DNA from: Pleomorphomonas sp. T1.2MG-36
GTDB taxonomy: Bacteria > Pseudomonadota > Alphaproteobacteria > Rhizobiales > Pleomorphomonadaceae
Length of the DNA: 11,860 bases
Assembly: GCF_950100655.1 (NCBI RefSeq)
Contig: NZ_CATNLY010000009.1
Coordinates: forward strand, 1 to 11,860
Direction of reading: 5' to 3'
Position 1 is the first letter of the stretch. The number at the start of each line of letters is the position of its first letter. Below, piece by piece: positions 1-5,571 of this stretch. The notes beneath the pieces are model-generated. The model was not told where the DNA came from. It did no database searches and was given only the letters and a program-made list of their open reading frames with translations. A program made the position numbers and the translations under genes.

Positions 1-2
1 AT

Positions 3-116
3 GCGGTGAACGTGTTCTTCCGGAAAACTTTACCAAGCCAATGGCTCAAGTTGAGAGACTTTATATCCGATGACTTCCATATCATCGATCCGAGAAATTT
101 CCGGGTTTTGATGTAG
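3..116 (+). CDS. 3' end of an unidentified protein gene (partial)
   Basis: The third plus-strand frame is open from the window edge to a TAG at 114-116 and gives 37 residues with a plausible mix of aromatic, charged and hydrophobic positions (begins AVNVFFRKTLPSQWLKLRDF). The other plus frames close early: frame 1 at codon 3 and frame 2 after 23 codons. The segment looks less GC-rich than the genes further right. I do not recognise the family; too little is visible to name a domain. The REP mosaic starts within about ten bases of the stop, which is typical of REP elements lying just after a gene end. It could be chance open sequence, as no start codon or upstream context is available. Confidence 0.45.
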   Translation, partial: AVNVFFRKTLPSQWLKLRDFISDDFHIIDPRNFRVLM

Positions 117-181
117 GCCGGGTATATATGGAACAATCGGGTAGCGCATCGCTTGTCGCTTTGTCCCCCATCAACATCAAG

Positions 182-214
182 CTGTCCTCCTCTGCGAAGG
201 CAGAGGACCTCGGG
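182..214 (+). repeat. REP-like palindrome R1
   Basis: Perfect 8-bp stem (TCCTCTGC, 188-195; GCAGAGGA, 200-207) with loop GAAG, followed by the conserved CCTCGGG tail. Nearly identical to R7. Confidence 0.8.
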
Positions 215-288
215 CAGGAAGGGGCGCGAGGTTGATATCGGGCGCCGTTGGTTTGGGGAGCGTGATATGGGCCGCAGTGCCATCTCGT

Positions 289-320
289 CCTGAGGTCCTC
301 GCCTTCGCGAGGATGACAGG
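289..320 (-). repeat. REP-like palindrome R2
   Basis: Stem TCCTCGC (296-302) with GCGAGGA (307-313), preceded by CCTGAGG and followed by TGACAGG. It is the reverse complement of the R1/R3 type and nearly identical to R4 and R6. Confidence 0.8.
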
Positions 321-447
321 AAATTGATATGAAACAAAGGGATAAGCGTATTGCGTGGGTGAGGGGAGCGGGTGCCTTCCATCATGGCAGGCAATGCGGT
401 TGATGGGCTTGTGCGCGGCTTATCCCACTGAAACGTACATATAAATC

Positions 448-480
448 TGTCATCCTGCGCTTTAGGCGCAGGACCTCGGG
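448..480 (+). repeat. REP-like palindrome R3
   Basis: Stem TCCTGCGC (453-460) with GCGCAGGA (466-473), loop TTTAG, flanked by TGTCA and CCTCGGG. The stem bases differ from R1 but pair perfectly, so both arms changed together. Confidence 0.75.
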
Positions 481-556
481 CAGGAAGGGGTGCGAGGTTG
501 ATATCGGTCTCCCTGCTCCGCGAACAGGCAGTGGGTTTCCCTAAATGCCATTATGG

Positions 557-585
557 TGGCAATCGATCCGACATTCCGCTATAAT
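557..585 (+). promoter_or_regulatory. Predicted hipBA promoter, leaderless arrangement
   Basis: A perfect -10 TATAAT lies at 580-585. A weak -35-like TGGCAA at 557-562 sits 17 bp upstream. Transcription would be expected to start about seven bases after the -10, at 592-593, exactly on the A of the preferred hipB ATG. A short dyad GCTA-N7-TAGC (578-592) overlaps the -10 and could be a HipB operator; this is weak evidence. HipB proteins generally repress their own operon, so an operator here is expected. Confidence 0.55.
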
Positions 586-592
586 CGCTAGC

Positions 593-892
593 ATGTTCGC
601 ACTTAGCCTCACCTCTCCCTCGGATATCCTCACGGGCGTCGCGGCGCGGATGAAGCGCCGCCGCCTCGACCTCGATCTAACGCAGCGCGAGCTGGCGTCG
701 CGGTCCGGTGTGTCCTACGGGTCGCTGCGGTTGTTCGAGGAAACGGGCAAGGCGTCGTTCGAGGCGGTCGTGAAGATCGCCTTCGCGCTGGAGGCCGAGG
801 CGGAGTTCGAGGCGCTGTTTCCGCCACGCCCGGTGAAGACGCTGGACGACGTCGTGGGCCGTCCGGCGAGGCGGAGGGCGGGCCGAAAATGA
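593..892 (+). CDS. hipB: HipB-type antitoxin, XRE-family HTH repressor
   Basis: Encodes 99 residues from the ATG at 593. Family knowledge: HipB binds and neutralises the HipA kinase and represses the operon as a DNA-binding dimer. Residues about 18-60 form an XRE/Cro-type helix-turn-helix; the segment LTQRELASRSGVSYGSLRLF has the characteristic Q-x-E-L-A-x-R-x-G-V-S pattern. A basic tail (RPARRRAGRK) follows. An in-frame ATG at 545 would add 16 residues (MPLWWQSIRHSAIIAS) unlike the family, and it lies upstream of the predicted -10, so it would not be on the transcript; I therefore prefer 593. The gene ends in an ATGA overlap with hipA (ATG at 889, TGA at 890-892), indicating translational coupling. 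A start at 650 (MKRRRLDL) is possible but would be very short. Confidence 0.85.
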   Translation: MFALSLTSPSDILTGVAARMKRRRLDLDLTQRELASRSGVSYGSLRLFEETGKASFEAVVKIAFALEAEAEFEALFPPRPVKTLDDVVGRPARRRAGRK

Positions 893-2139
893 AGTTCGTC
901 CCCGTCCGGAAAATGCAAGTTCTGCTCGACCTTGAGGGCACGCGGCGCGACCTTGGAACGCTGGCGTGGAGCGCGGAGGAGCGGCAGGCCTATTTCGAGT
1001 ATGCCCCCGGCTTCGTCGCCGCGCCGCTGCCGATTTCGCCCTTCCGTCTGCCGGTCAGGGCTGGACTCACCGCCGCCGGCCCGGTCCCACGGGAGTTCGA
1101 GGGGCTGCATGGTCTGTTCAACGACAGCGTTCCCGATGGCTGGGGCCGGTTGCTGCTCGACCGGCGGCTCGCCAACATTGGCGCGAAACCCGGCGACGTG
1201 AGCCCGATCGATCGCCTGTCGGCGGTGGGCGGCAACGGCATGGGCGCGCTGGTCTTCGTGCCGGAGTTGCCGGGCGGGGAGCGCGGGCAGGACGACCTCG
1301 ACTGGTTCGTCGAGCAGGTGGACCGCGTGCAGGGCGAGATGGACACCGCGGATATCGATGCCTTGCAGGCGGCGCAGGGCGGCTCGGCCGGCGCCAGACC
1401 GAAGATCATGATCGGCCTCGACAGGGGGAGGCAATCCTTCCGTCTCGACTACGGCTTCGGCTTGCCCGGTGGGTTCGAGCCCTGGCTGGTCAAGGGGCGC
1501 GCCCTCGGCGACAGGGAGGACATTGGCGTGGAAGAACACGCCTATGCCCTGATGGCGCGTGCCGCCGGGCTTTTGATGGCCGAAACGTCGGTCATCGAGA
1601 CCGCGCGGGGCAATCGCCTGTTCGCGACGAAGCGTTTCGACCGAACGCCGGCTGGCCGCCTGCACATGCATACGGCCAGCGGGCTTCTCAACGCCAGCCA
1701 TCGCGAGGCCGCGCTCGACTACGGCGCCCTGCACAAGCTGACCGCCGTGCTGACGCGCGACAGCCGGGACGTGGCGCGGATGTTCCGCCACATGACGTTC
1801 AATGTGCTGGCGCACAACCGCGACGACCATGCCAAGAACCACGCTTTCCTGATGGGCGCCGATGGCCGATGGACCCTCGCACCGGCCTACGACCTCACCT
1901 CGTCGGATGGTCCGGCCGGCGAACACAGCGCGGCGATTGCCGGCGAGGGGCGCCATCCCGGCCGGGAGCATCTGCTGGCTGTGGCGAAAGGCGCCTCGAT
2001 CCCGGAGCGCGAGGCGCTGGGGATCGTAGATGAGGTGCGCGCGGCGATCGCCCGCTGGCCCCATTTCGCCGACGAAGCCGGCCTTGGAAAAGCGCGGACG
2101 GCGGAGTTGGATGGCAAGCTGAACGGGGCGCGGGGGTGA
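889..2139 (+). CDS. hipA: HipA-family serine/threonine kinase toxin
   Basis: A 416-residue protein of usual HipA length. Family knowledge: HipA kinases phosphorylate targets such as aminoacyl-tRNA synthetases, halting growth and promoting persistence until countered by HipB. Visible parts: N-terminal HipA subdomain with HGLFNDSVPDGWGRLLLDRR (74-93); glycine-rich ATP loop GGSAGARPK (164-172); candidate nucleotide-site lysine in EPWLVKG (197-203); LFATKRFDR (244-252); catalytic loop HNRDDHAKN (309-317), where D312 and N317 correspond to E. coli HipA D309 and N314; and metal-binding APAYDL (331-336), with D335 matching D332. By this alignment the position of the E. coli autophosphorylation serine (S150) is Gly165, although Ser166 is adjacent. 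The catalytic set is intact, so the toxin is probably active. It overlaps hipB by four bases. A 476-codon antisense frame is a shadow. Confidence 0.93.
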   Translation: MKFVPVRKMQVLLDLEGTRRDLGTLAWSAEERQAYFEYAPGFVAAPLPISPFRLPVRAGLTAAGPVPREFEGLHGLFNDSVPDGWGRLLLDRRLANIGAKPGDVSPIDRLSAVGGNGMGALVFVPELPGGERGQDDLDWFVEQVDRVQGEMDTADIDALQAAQGGSAGARPKIMIGLDRGRQSFRLDYGFGLPGGFEPWLVKGRALGDREDIGVEEHAYALMARAAGLLMAETSVIETARGNRLFATKRFDRTPAGRLHMHTASGLLNASHREAALDYGALHKLTAVLTRDSRDVARMFRHMTFNVLAHNRDDHAKNHAFLMGADGRWTLAPAYDLTSSDGPAGEHSAAIAGEGRHPGREHLLAVAKGASIPEREALGIVDEVRAAIARWPHFADEAGLGKARTAELDGKLNGARG

Positions 2140-2187
2140 GGGCACCCTGTTTCATGGAGCGTGATATGGGCCGTCGAGATTTCTCGT

Positions 2188-2219
2188 CCCGAGGTCCTCG
2201 CCTTCGCGAGGATGACAGG
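2188..2219 (-). repeat. REP-like palindrome R4
   Basis: TCCTCGC-CTTC-GCGAGGA stem-loop, with the same flanks as R2 apart from a single CCCGAGG variant at the left. Confidence 0.8.
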
Positions 2220-2345
2220 AAATTGATATATAACAGGGGGATAAGCGTATTGCGTGGGTGAGGGAGCGGGTGCCTTCCATTGGGGAATGGTAATGCGTTG
2301 GATGAGCTGGTGAACGGCTTATCCAATTGAAACGTATATATAAAT

Positions 2346-2375
2346 TGTCATCCTTGCGCAGGCGAGGACCTCGGG
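2346..2375 (+). repeat. REP-like palindrome R5
   Basis: TCCTTGC-GCAG-GCGAGGA with one G-T pair in the stem. Flanked by TGTCA and CCTCGGG, as in R3. Confidence 0.75.
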
Positions 2376-2449
2376 CAGGAAGGGGCGCGAGGTTGATATC
2401 GGGCGCCCATGTTTCATTGAGCGTGATATGGGCCGCAGTGCCATCTCGT

Positions 2450-2481
2450 CCTGAGGTCCTCGCCTTCGCGAGGATGACAGG
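2450..2481 (-). repeat. REP-like palindrome R6
   Basis: Same stem-loop and flanks as R2 (CCTGAGG, stem, TGACAGG). Confidence 0.8.
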
Positions 2482-2547
2482 AGAATTATGTATATGAAAC
2501 AATCGGGTAGCGCATCGCTTGCCGCTTTGTCCCCCATCAACATCAAG

Positions 2548-2580
2548 CTGTCCTCCTCTGCGAAGGCAGAGGACCTCAGG
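2548..2580 (+). repeat. REP-like palindrome R7
   Basis: Nearly identical to R1: stem TCCTCTGC with GCAGAGGA and loop GAAG. The tail reads CCTCAGG instead of CCTCGGG. Confidence 0.8.
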
Positions 2581-2653
2581 CCGGAAAGGGCGAGGCAGTG
2601 ATATCGGGCGCGCTGTTTTATGGAGTCCGATATGGGCCGCGACGATTTCTCGT

Positions 2654-2684
2654 CCTGAGGTCCCCGCCTTCGCGGGGATGACAG
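2654..2684 (-). repeat. REP-like palindrome R8
   Basis: Perfect stem TCCCCGC-CTTC-GCGGGGA, the most GC-rich of the set and the closest to the widespread GTCATCCCCGCGAAGGCGGG type. It is the first palindrome met after the end of the minus-strand ABC operon and could act as an mRNA 3'-end stabiliser; it has no T-tract. Confidence 0.8.
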
Positions 2685-2747
2685 TTAAGTGATATGAAAC
2701 AATGGGGTAGGTTGCGCTTCAGGCTTCCGCTGCCCTCGCCCTCGTCC

Positions 2748-3809
2748 TCATCCCCTGATCCTCAAGCTCGTTTCGGCGTCGAAGAGTTGCGTTTTGGCCG
2801 TTGGCATCGTCAGGCGGAGCGGGGTGTTGGCTTGCGCGCCCCAGCGGTCGTGGAGTTCGGCGGCGATTGTCGTGCCGGCTGACGTGAGGTGGACGAAGGT
2901 GGAGTTGCCGAGTTGCTCCGCCGTTTTCACCGTGGCTTCCAGCGGCCCCTCGCCGAGCTCGACGTTTTCGGGGCGGCAGCCGATCACCACGCGGCGGCCG
3001 GGGTGGAGGCCGGGGATGGGGGAGGGGAGGTCGACTTCGGTTCCCAGCGGGCGGAGGTGGCCGTTCGGCTGCACCTCGGCGGGGAGGAAGTTCATGCGCG
3101 GGGAGCCTAGGAAGCCGGCGACGAACAGGTTGTCGGGGTCGTCGTAGAGCTGAAGCGGGGCGCCCACCTGTTCGACGCGGCCGGCGCGCAGCACGACGAT
3201 GCGGTCGGCCAGCGTCATGGCCTCCACCTGGTCGTGCGTCACGTAGATCATGGTGGCGCCGAGGCGGGCGTGCAGGGCGGACAGCTCAGCGCGCATCTGC
3301 ACGCGCAGCTCGGCGTCGAGGTTGGAAAGCGGCTCGTCGAACAGGAACACCTTGGGGTCGCGGACGATGGCCCGGCCGATGGCGACGCGCTGCCGCTGGC
3401 CGCCCGAGAGCTGGGCCGGCTTGCGGTCGAGCAGTTCGGTGAGCTGGAGGAGGGCGGCGGCCTTTTCGAGCCGCTCGGCGGCTTCCGCCTTGGGCACGCG
3501 GTTGACGCGCATGCCGAAGCCCATGTTCTCGCGCACCGTCATGTGCGGGAACAGCGCGTAGGACTGGAACACCATGGCGACGCCGCGTTTGGCCGGATCG
3601 ACGCGGGTGACGTCGCGGCCGCCGATCACGACCTCGCCGGCGCTGACGGTCTCCAAGCCGGCGATGAGGCGCAAGAGCGTCGACTTGCCGCAGCCGGACG
3701 GGCCGACGAAGACCACGAGCTCGCCATCGACGATCTCAAGGTCGACGCCGGAGATGATCTCGGTTGGGCCGAAGGCCTTGCGCAGGCCGCTAAGCTGAAC
3801 ACCGCTCAT
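2748..3809 (-). CDS. ABC transporter ATP-binding protein, CUT1 (MalK/UgpC-like)
   Basis: A 353-residue cytoplasmic ATPase that would energise the adjacent permease pair. All family motifs are present: Walker [10 protein letters not shown] (36-44), Q-loop Q82 in [10 protein letters not shown], signature LSGGQRQR (134-141), Walker B FLFDEP (155-160, catalytic E159), D-loop SNLD (162-165) and switch H192 in THDQVEA. Residues from about 235 onward form the MalK-type TOBE/OB regulatory domain, with [10 protein letters not shown] (277-286). Length and C-terminal domain match the CUT1 sugar-import ATPases. It is the last gene of the minus-strand operon, starting four bases after the upstream permease stop, with AAGGGA as ribosome site. 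It is followed by the REP mosaic. Such ATPases are often shared between transporters, so the substrate cannot be read from it. Confidence 0.96.
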   Translation of the reverse strand: MSGVQLSGLRKAFGPTEIISGVDLEIVDGELVVFVGPSGCGKSTLLRLIAGLETVSAGEVVIGGRDVTRVDPAKRGVAMVFQSYALFPHMTVRENMGFGMRVNRVPKAEAAERLEKAAALLQLTELLDRKPAQLSGGQRQRVAIGRAIVRDPKVFLFDEPLSNLDAELRVQMRAELSALHARLGATMIYVTHDQVEAMTLADRIVVLRAGRVEQVGAPLQLYDDPDNLFVAGFLGSPRMNFLPAEVQPNGHLRPLGTEVDLPSPIPGLHPGRRVVIGCRPENVELGEGPLEATVKTAEQLGNSTFVHLTSAGTTIAAELHDRWGAQANTPLRLTMPTAKTQLFDAETSLRIRG

Positions 3810-3813
3810 GGCG

Positions 3814-4647
3814 TCATCCCTTGATGCCGGAGCCGGCGAGGCCCTGGACGTAATAGCGTTGCAGCGGAATGAGCAGCAGCATGGGGATCAGCGCCGTGAT
3901 GACGGCCGCCCCGAACAGCTGGTTCCACGCCGTGGTGTACTGGTCCTGGAAGGCGGCCATGCCGACCTGGATCACCTTGAACTGCTGGGCCGGCATGGCC
4001 AAGAGCGGCCACAGGAAGGCTTCCCACTGGAAGATGAACAGCATCAGCCCGGCCGATATGCAGGTGGGCAGCGAAAGCGGCACGTAGACCGACCAGAGGA
4101 TGCGCAGCCAGCCGGCGCCTTCGAGGCGCGCCGCCTCGTAGTAGTCCTTCGGTACCTGCTGGAAGAACTGGTAGAACAGGAAAACGGCGAGGCCATTGGC
4201 GACCGAGGGCACCACCAGCGCGGCCACGTGGTCGATCCAGCCGAGCTGGCTGACCACCGAGTAGAGCGGCATGGCGATGGCCTCAAACGGCAGCATGAAG
4301 CTGACCACCACCACGCCGAGCACGGCGGATTTGCCGGGAAACTCGAACAGGGCGAAGGCATAGCCGGCCAGCGCGTTGACGATCAGGCCGAGCACCGTGG
4401 TCAACCCGGCGACCAGGAGCGTGTTGGCGATGATCGAGCCGAAGCCGCGCTGAAAGATCGCCACGTAGGCGTCGAGCGTGAAGGGCTCGGGCAACAGCGC
4501 GCGCGGGGTGAAGGGGAAGAGATCGCGGAAGATGGCGTCGTTGGGCCGGAAGGACGACAGGATGGCCCACCAGAGCGGAGCCACGAAGATGAAGGCCGTG
4601 ACGGCGATGGCGAGATAGATCAGGGCCTTGCGGAGGGCGGGCGACAT
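3814..4647 (-). CDS. CUT1 sugar ABC transporter permease (MalG/UgpE-like)
   Basis: A 277-residue inner-membrane protein with about six hydrophobic segments; the first, at about 8-30, is followed by the family-typical PLWWAILSSFRP. The EAA loop that docks on the ATPase is clear: EAARLEGAGWLRILWSVYVP (171-190). The C-terminus QRYYVQGLAGSGIKG matches the usual MalG/UgpE ending (variants of YVxGLTxGAVKG). The start ATG shares one base with the stop of the preceding permease (TGATG), and AAGGAGG lies seven bases before it, so this start is well supported. It forms a heterodimeric channel with the product of 4647-5516. The substrate is not evident from sequence. Confidence 0.95.
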   Translation of the reverse strand: MSPALRKALIYLAIAVTAFIFVAPLWWAILSSFRPNDAIFRDLFPFTPRALLPEPFTLDAYVAIFQRGFGSIIANTLLVAGLTTVLGLIVNALAGYAFALFEFPGKSAVLGVVVVSFMLPFEAIAMPLYSVVSQLGWIDHVAALVVPSVANGLAVFLFYQFFQQVPKDYYEAARLEGAGWLRILWSVYVPLSLPTCISAGLMLFIFQWEAFLWPLLAMPAQQFKVIQVGMAAFQDQYTTAWNQLFGAAVITALIPMLLLIPLQRYYVQGLAGSGIKG

Positions 4648-5516
4648 CAGCGGGCCTCCTTCGATGGCGCCGACGACAACAGGCGGAACTGGATGGCGAC
4701 GATGACCAGCAGCATCGCCACCAGACAGACGACGATGGCCATGGCGCGGCCCATGTCGCCGAACACGAAGCCGGACTTGTAGGCCTCGTACATCAACACG
4801 TTGGTGGAGCCGCGCGGGCCGCCGCCGGTGAGCATGAACACCGGCGCGAACAGCAGGAAGTTGATGGTGATGTCGGCTACCAGCACGAACAGCAGCGTGG
4901 GGCGCAGCAGCGGCAGTGTGACGAGCCAGAGGCGCTGCCAGGCCGAGGCGCCCTCGAGCCGCGCCGCCTCGTTGATCTCCTGCGGGATGTTCTGCAAGCC
5001 GCCGACCAGGAAGATCATCCAGTAGCTGATGCCCTTCCAGGTGGCGATGCCGATGATGGAATAGAGCGCGAAATCGGGGCCGGTCAGGAAGCGGTAGGGG
5101 CCGAGGCCAACGATGCCGAGGGCGCCGTTGAGGAAGCCTTCCGGCAACAGCACGATGCGCCAGATGATGACGGCGACCGGCAGCGAAATGCCGATGGGGA
5201 TGAGGAACAACAGGCGGAACACCGCCATGCCCGGCAGCTTCTGGACGAACATCAAGGCCAGCGCCAGGGCGAGCGCCACCTGCAACGGATTGATGATCAG
5301 GTTGAACCAGAGCGTGACGCGCAGCGACTTCCAGAAGCCGGCGTCGGTGAGGAGGTCGGCGTAGTTGCCGAGGCCGACGAAGGTGCGCTCGCCGGCGACG
5401 GTGGTGTAGAGGCTCTCGTAGAAAGCGAGGCCGATGGGGTAGGCGCGGAAGATCGCCAGCCCCAGCAAGGCCGGCGCGAGCGTCAGGACCAGGAGGGTGA
5501 CGGGCGAGCGATTCAC
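4647..5516 (-). CDS. CUT1 sugar ABC transporter permease (MalF/UgpA-like)
   Basis: A 289-residue inner-membrane permease with six predicted transmembrane segments and the conserved N-terminal half FVGLGNYADLL (46-56). The EAA loop is EAARLEGASAWQRLWLVTLP (183-202), followed by the family PVFMLTGGGPRGST segment. It lacks the long insert of E. coli MalF and so is of UgpA length. The start codon is GTG at 5516, with GGAAGAG five bases upstream; an out-of-frame ATG at 5521 is not used in this reading. The gene lies 55 bp after the binding-protein stop, separated by a strong hairpin, and overlaps the next permease by one base. Confidence 0.94.
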   Translation of the reverse strand: MNRSPVTLLVLTLAPALLGLAIFRAYPIGLAFYESLYTTVAGERTFVGLGNYADLLTDAGFWKSLRVTLWFNLIINPLQVALALALALMFVQKLPGMAVFRLLFLIPIGISLPVAVIIWRIVLLPEGFLNGALGIVGLGPYRFLTGPDFALYSIIGIATWKGISYWMIFLVGGLQNIPQEINEAARLEGASAWQRLWLVTLPLLRPTLLFVLVADITINFLLFAPVFMLTGGGPRGSTNVLMYEAYKSGFVFGDMGRAMAIVVCLVAMLLVIVAIQFRLLSSAPSKEAR

Positions 5517-5538
5517 TGCATCTCTTCCCCGAAAGCGA

Positions 5539-5558
5539 CCGCGCCCGAAGGCGCGGCC
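5539..5558 (-). terminator. Intercistronic hairpin with UUCG loop (attenuator or mRNA stabiliser)
   Basis: Read on the minus strand, the RNA is CCGCGCC-UUCG-GGCGCGG: a perfect seven-pair GC stem closed by the extra-stable C(UUCG)G tetraloop. No U-tract follows on the minus strand, so it is more likely a partial terminator or 3'-end protector than a full stop. Hairpins between binding-protein and permease genes commonly keep binding protein in excess, as in E. coli malE-malF. A TTTT run lies on the plus-strand side, but no plus-strand gene ends here. Confidence 0.65.
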
Positions 5559-5571
5559 TTTTGTTCGCGGC

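Larger units (their letters stand above)
125..507. repeat. Left REP/BIME-like mosaic upstream of hipBA
   Basis: This non-coding stretch contains three palindromes in alternating orientation: R1 (+, 182-214), R2 (-, 289-320) and R3 (+, 448-480). They are joined by spacers that recur downstream of hipA. The short spacer at 125-181 is repeated at 2491-2547. The R1-R2 spacer (215-288) is repeated at 2376-2449 and, more diverged, at 2581-2653. The long R2-R3 spacer (321-447) is repeated at 2220-2345. After R3 the R1-R2-type spacer starts again but stops matching at about 507, where the hipBA cassette begins. I see no convincing ORF in it. Confidence 0.85.
258..507 (+). repeat. Direct repeat DR-left flanking hipBA
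   Basis: About 250 bp running from GAGCGTGATATGGG through R2, the long spacer and R3 to GATATCGG. It matches 2157-2402 in the same order and orientation, with scattered substitutions and small indels. Homologous recombination between the copies would delete or duplicate everything between them, including all of hipBA. Confidence 0.8.
2157..2402 (+). repeat. Direct repeat DR-right flanking hipBA
   Basis: Second copy of the 258-507 repeat, running through R4, the long spacer and R5. The offset between the copies is about 1.9 kb. The best-conserved long stretch is around GGGATAAGCGTATTGCGTGG (left about 340-359, right about 2240-2259). Confidence 0.8.
2148..2710. repeat. Right REP/BIME-like mosaic between hipA and the ABC operon
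   Basis: This gap between the convergent hipA and ABC operon ends holds five palindromes: R4 (-), R5 (+), R6 (-), R7 (+) and R8 (-). Spacer types are those of the left array, in the order truncated R1-R2 type, long, R1-R2 type, short, R1-R2 type. The array resumes at about 2148 (TGTTTCATGGAGCG), eight bases after the hipA stop, and fades at about 2710 in the start of another short spacer. I see no gene in it. The remaining 2711-2747 is unassigned tail before the ATPase stop codon. Confidence 0.85.

Noticed and set aside
715..2145. Long minus-strand open frame (476 codons) opposite hipA
   Set aside because: It lies entirely opposite hipB-hipA, which carry clear domain motifs. The antisense product is Arg/Pro/His-rich with no domain, typical of shadows in GC-rich genes.
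508..2147. hipBA carried by an insertion sequence or integron cassette
   Set aside because: No transposase or integrase, no terminal inverted repeats, no target duplication and no attC-like site could be seen at the junctions.
182..2684. CRISPR array
   Set aside because: The repeats alternate in orientation, spacers recur instead of being unique, spacing is 65-130 bp, and there is no cas gene. This is REP/BIME structure.
3808..4782. Plus-strand open frame (324 codons) opposite the permeases
   Set aside because: Asp/Glu/Arg/Gly-rich low-complexity product opposite two permease genes with EAA loops; an antisense shadow.
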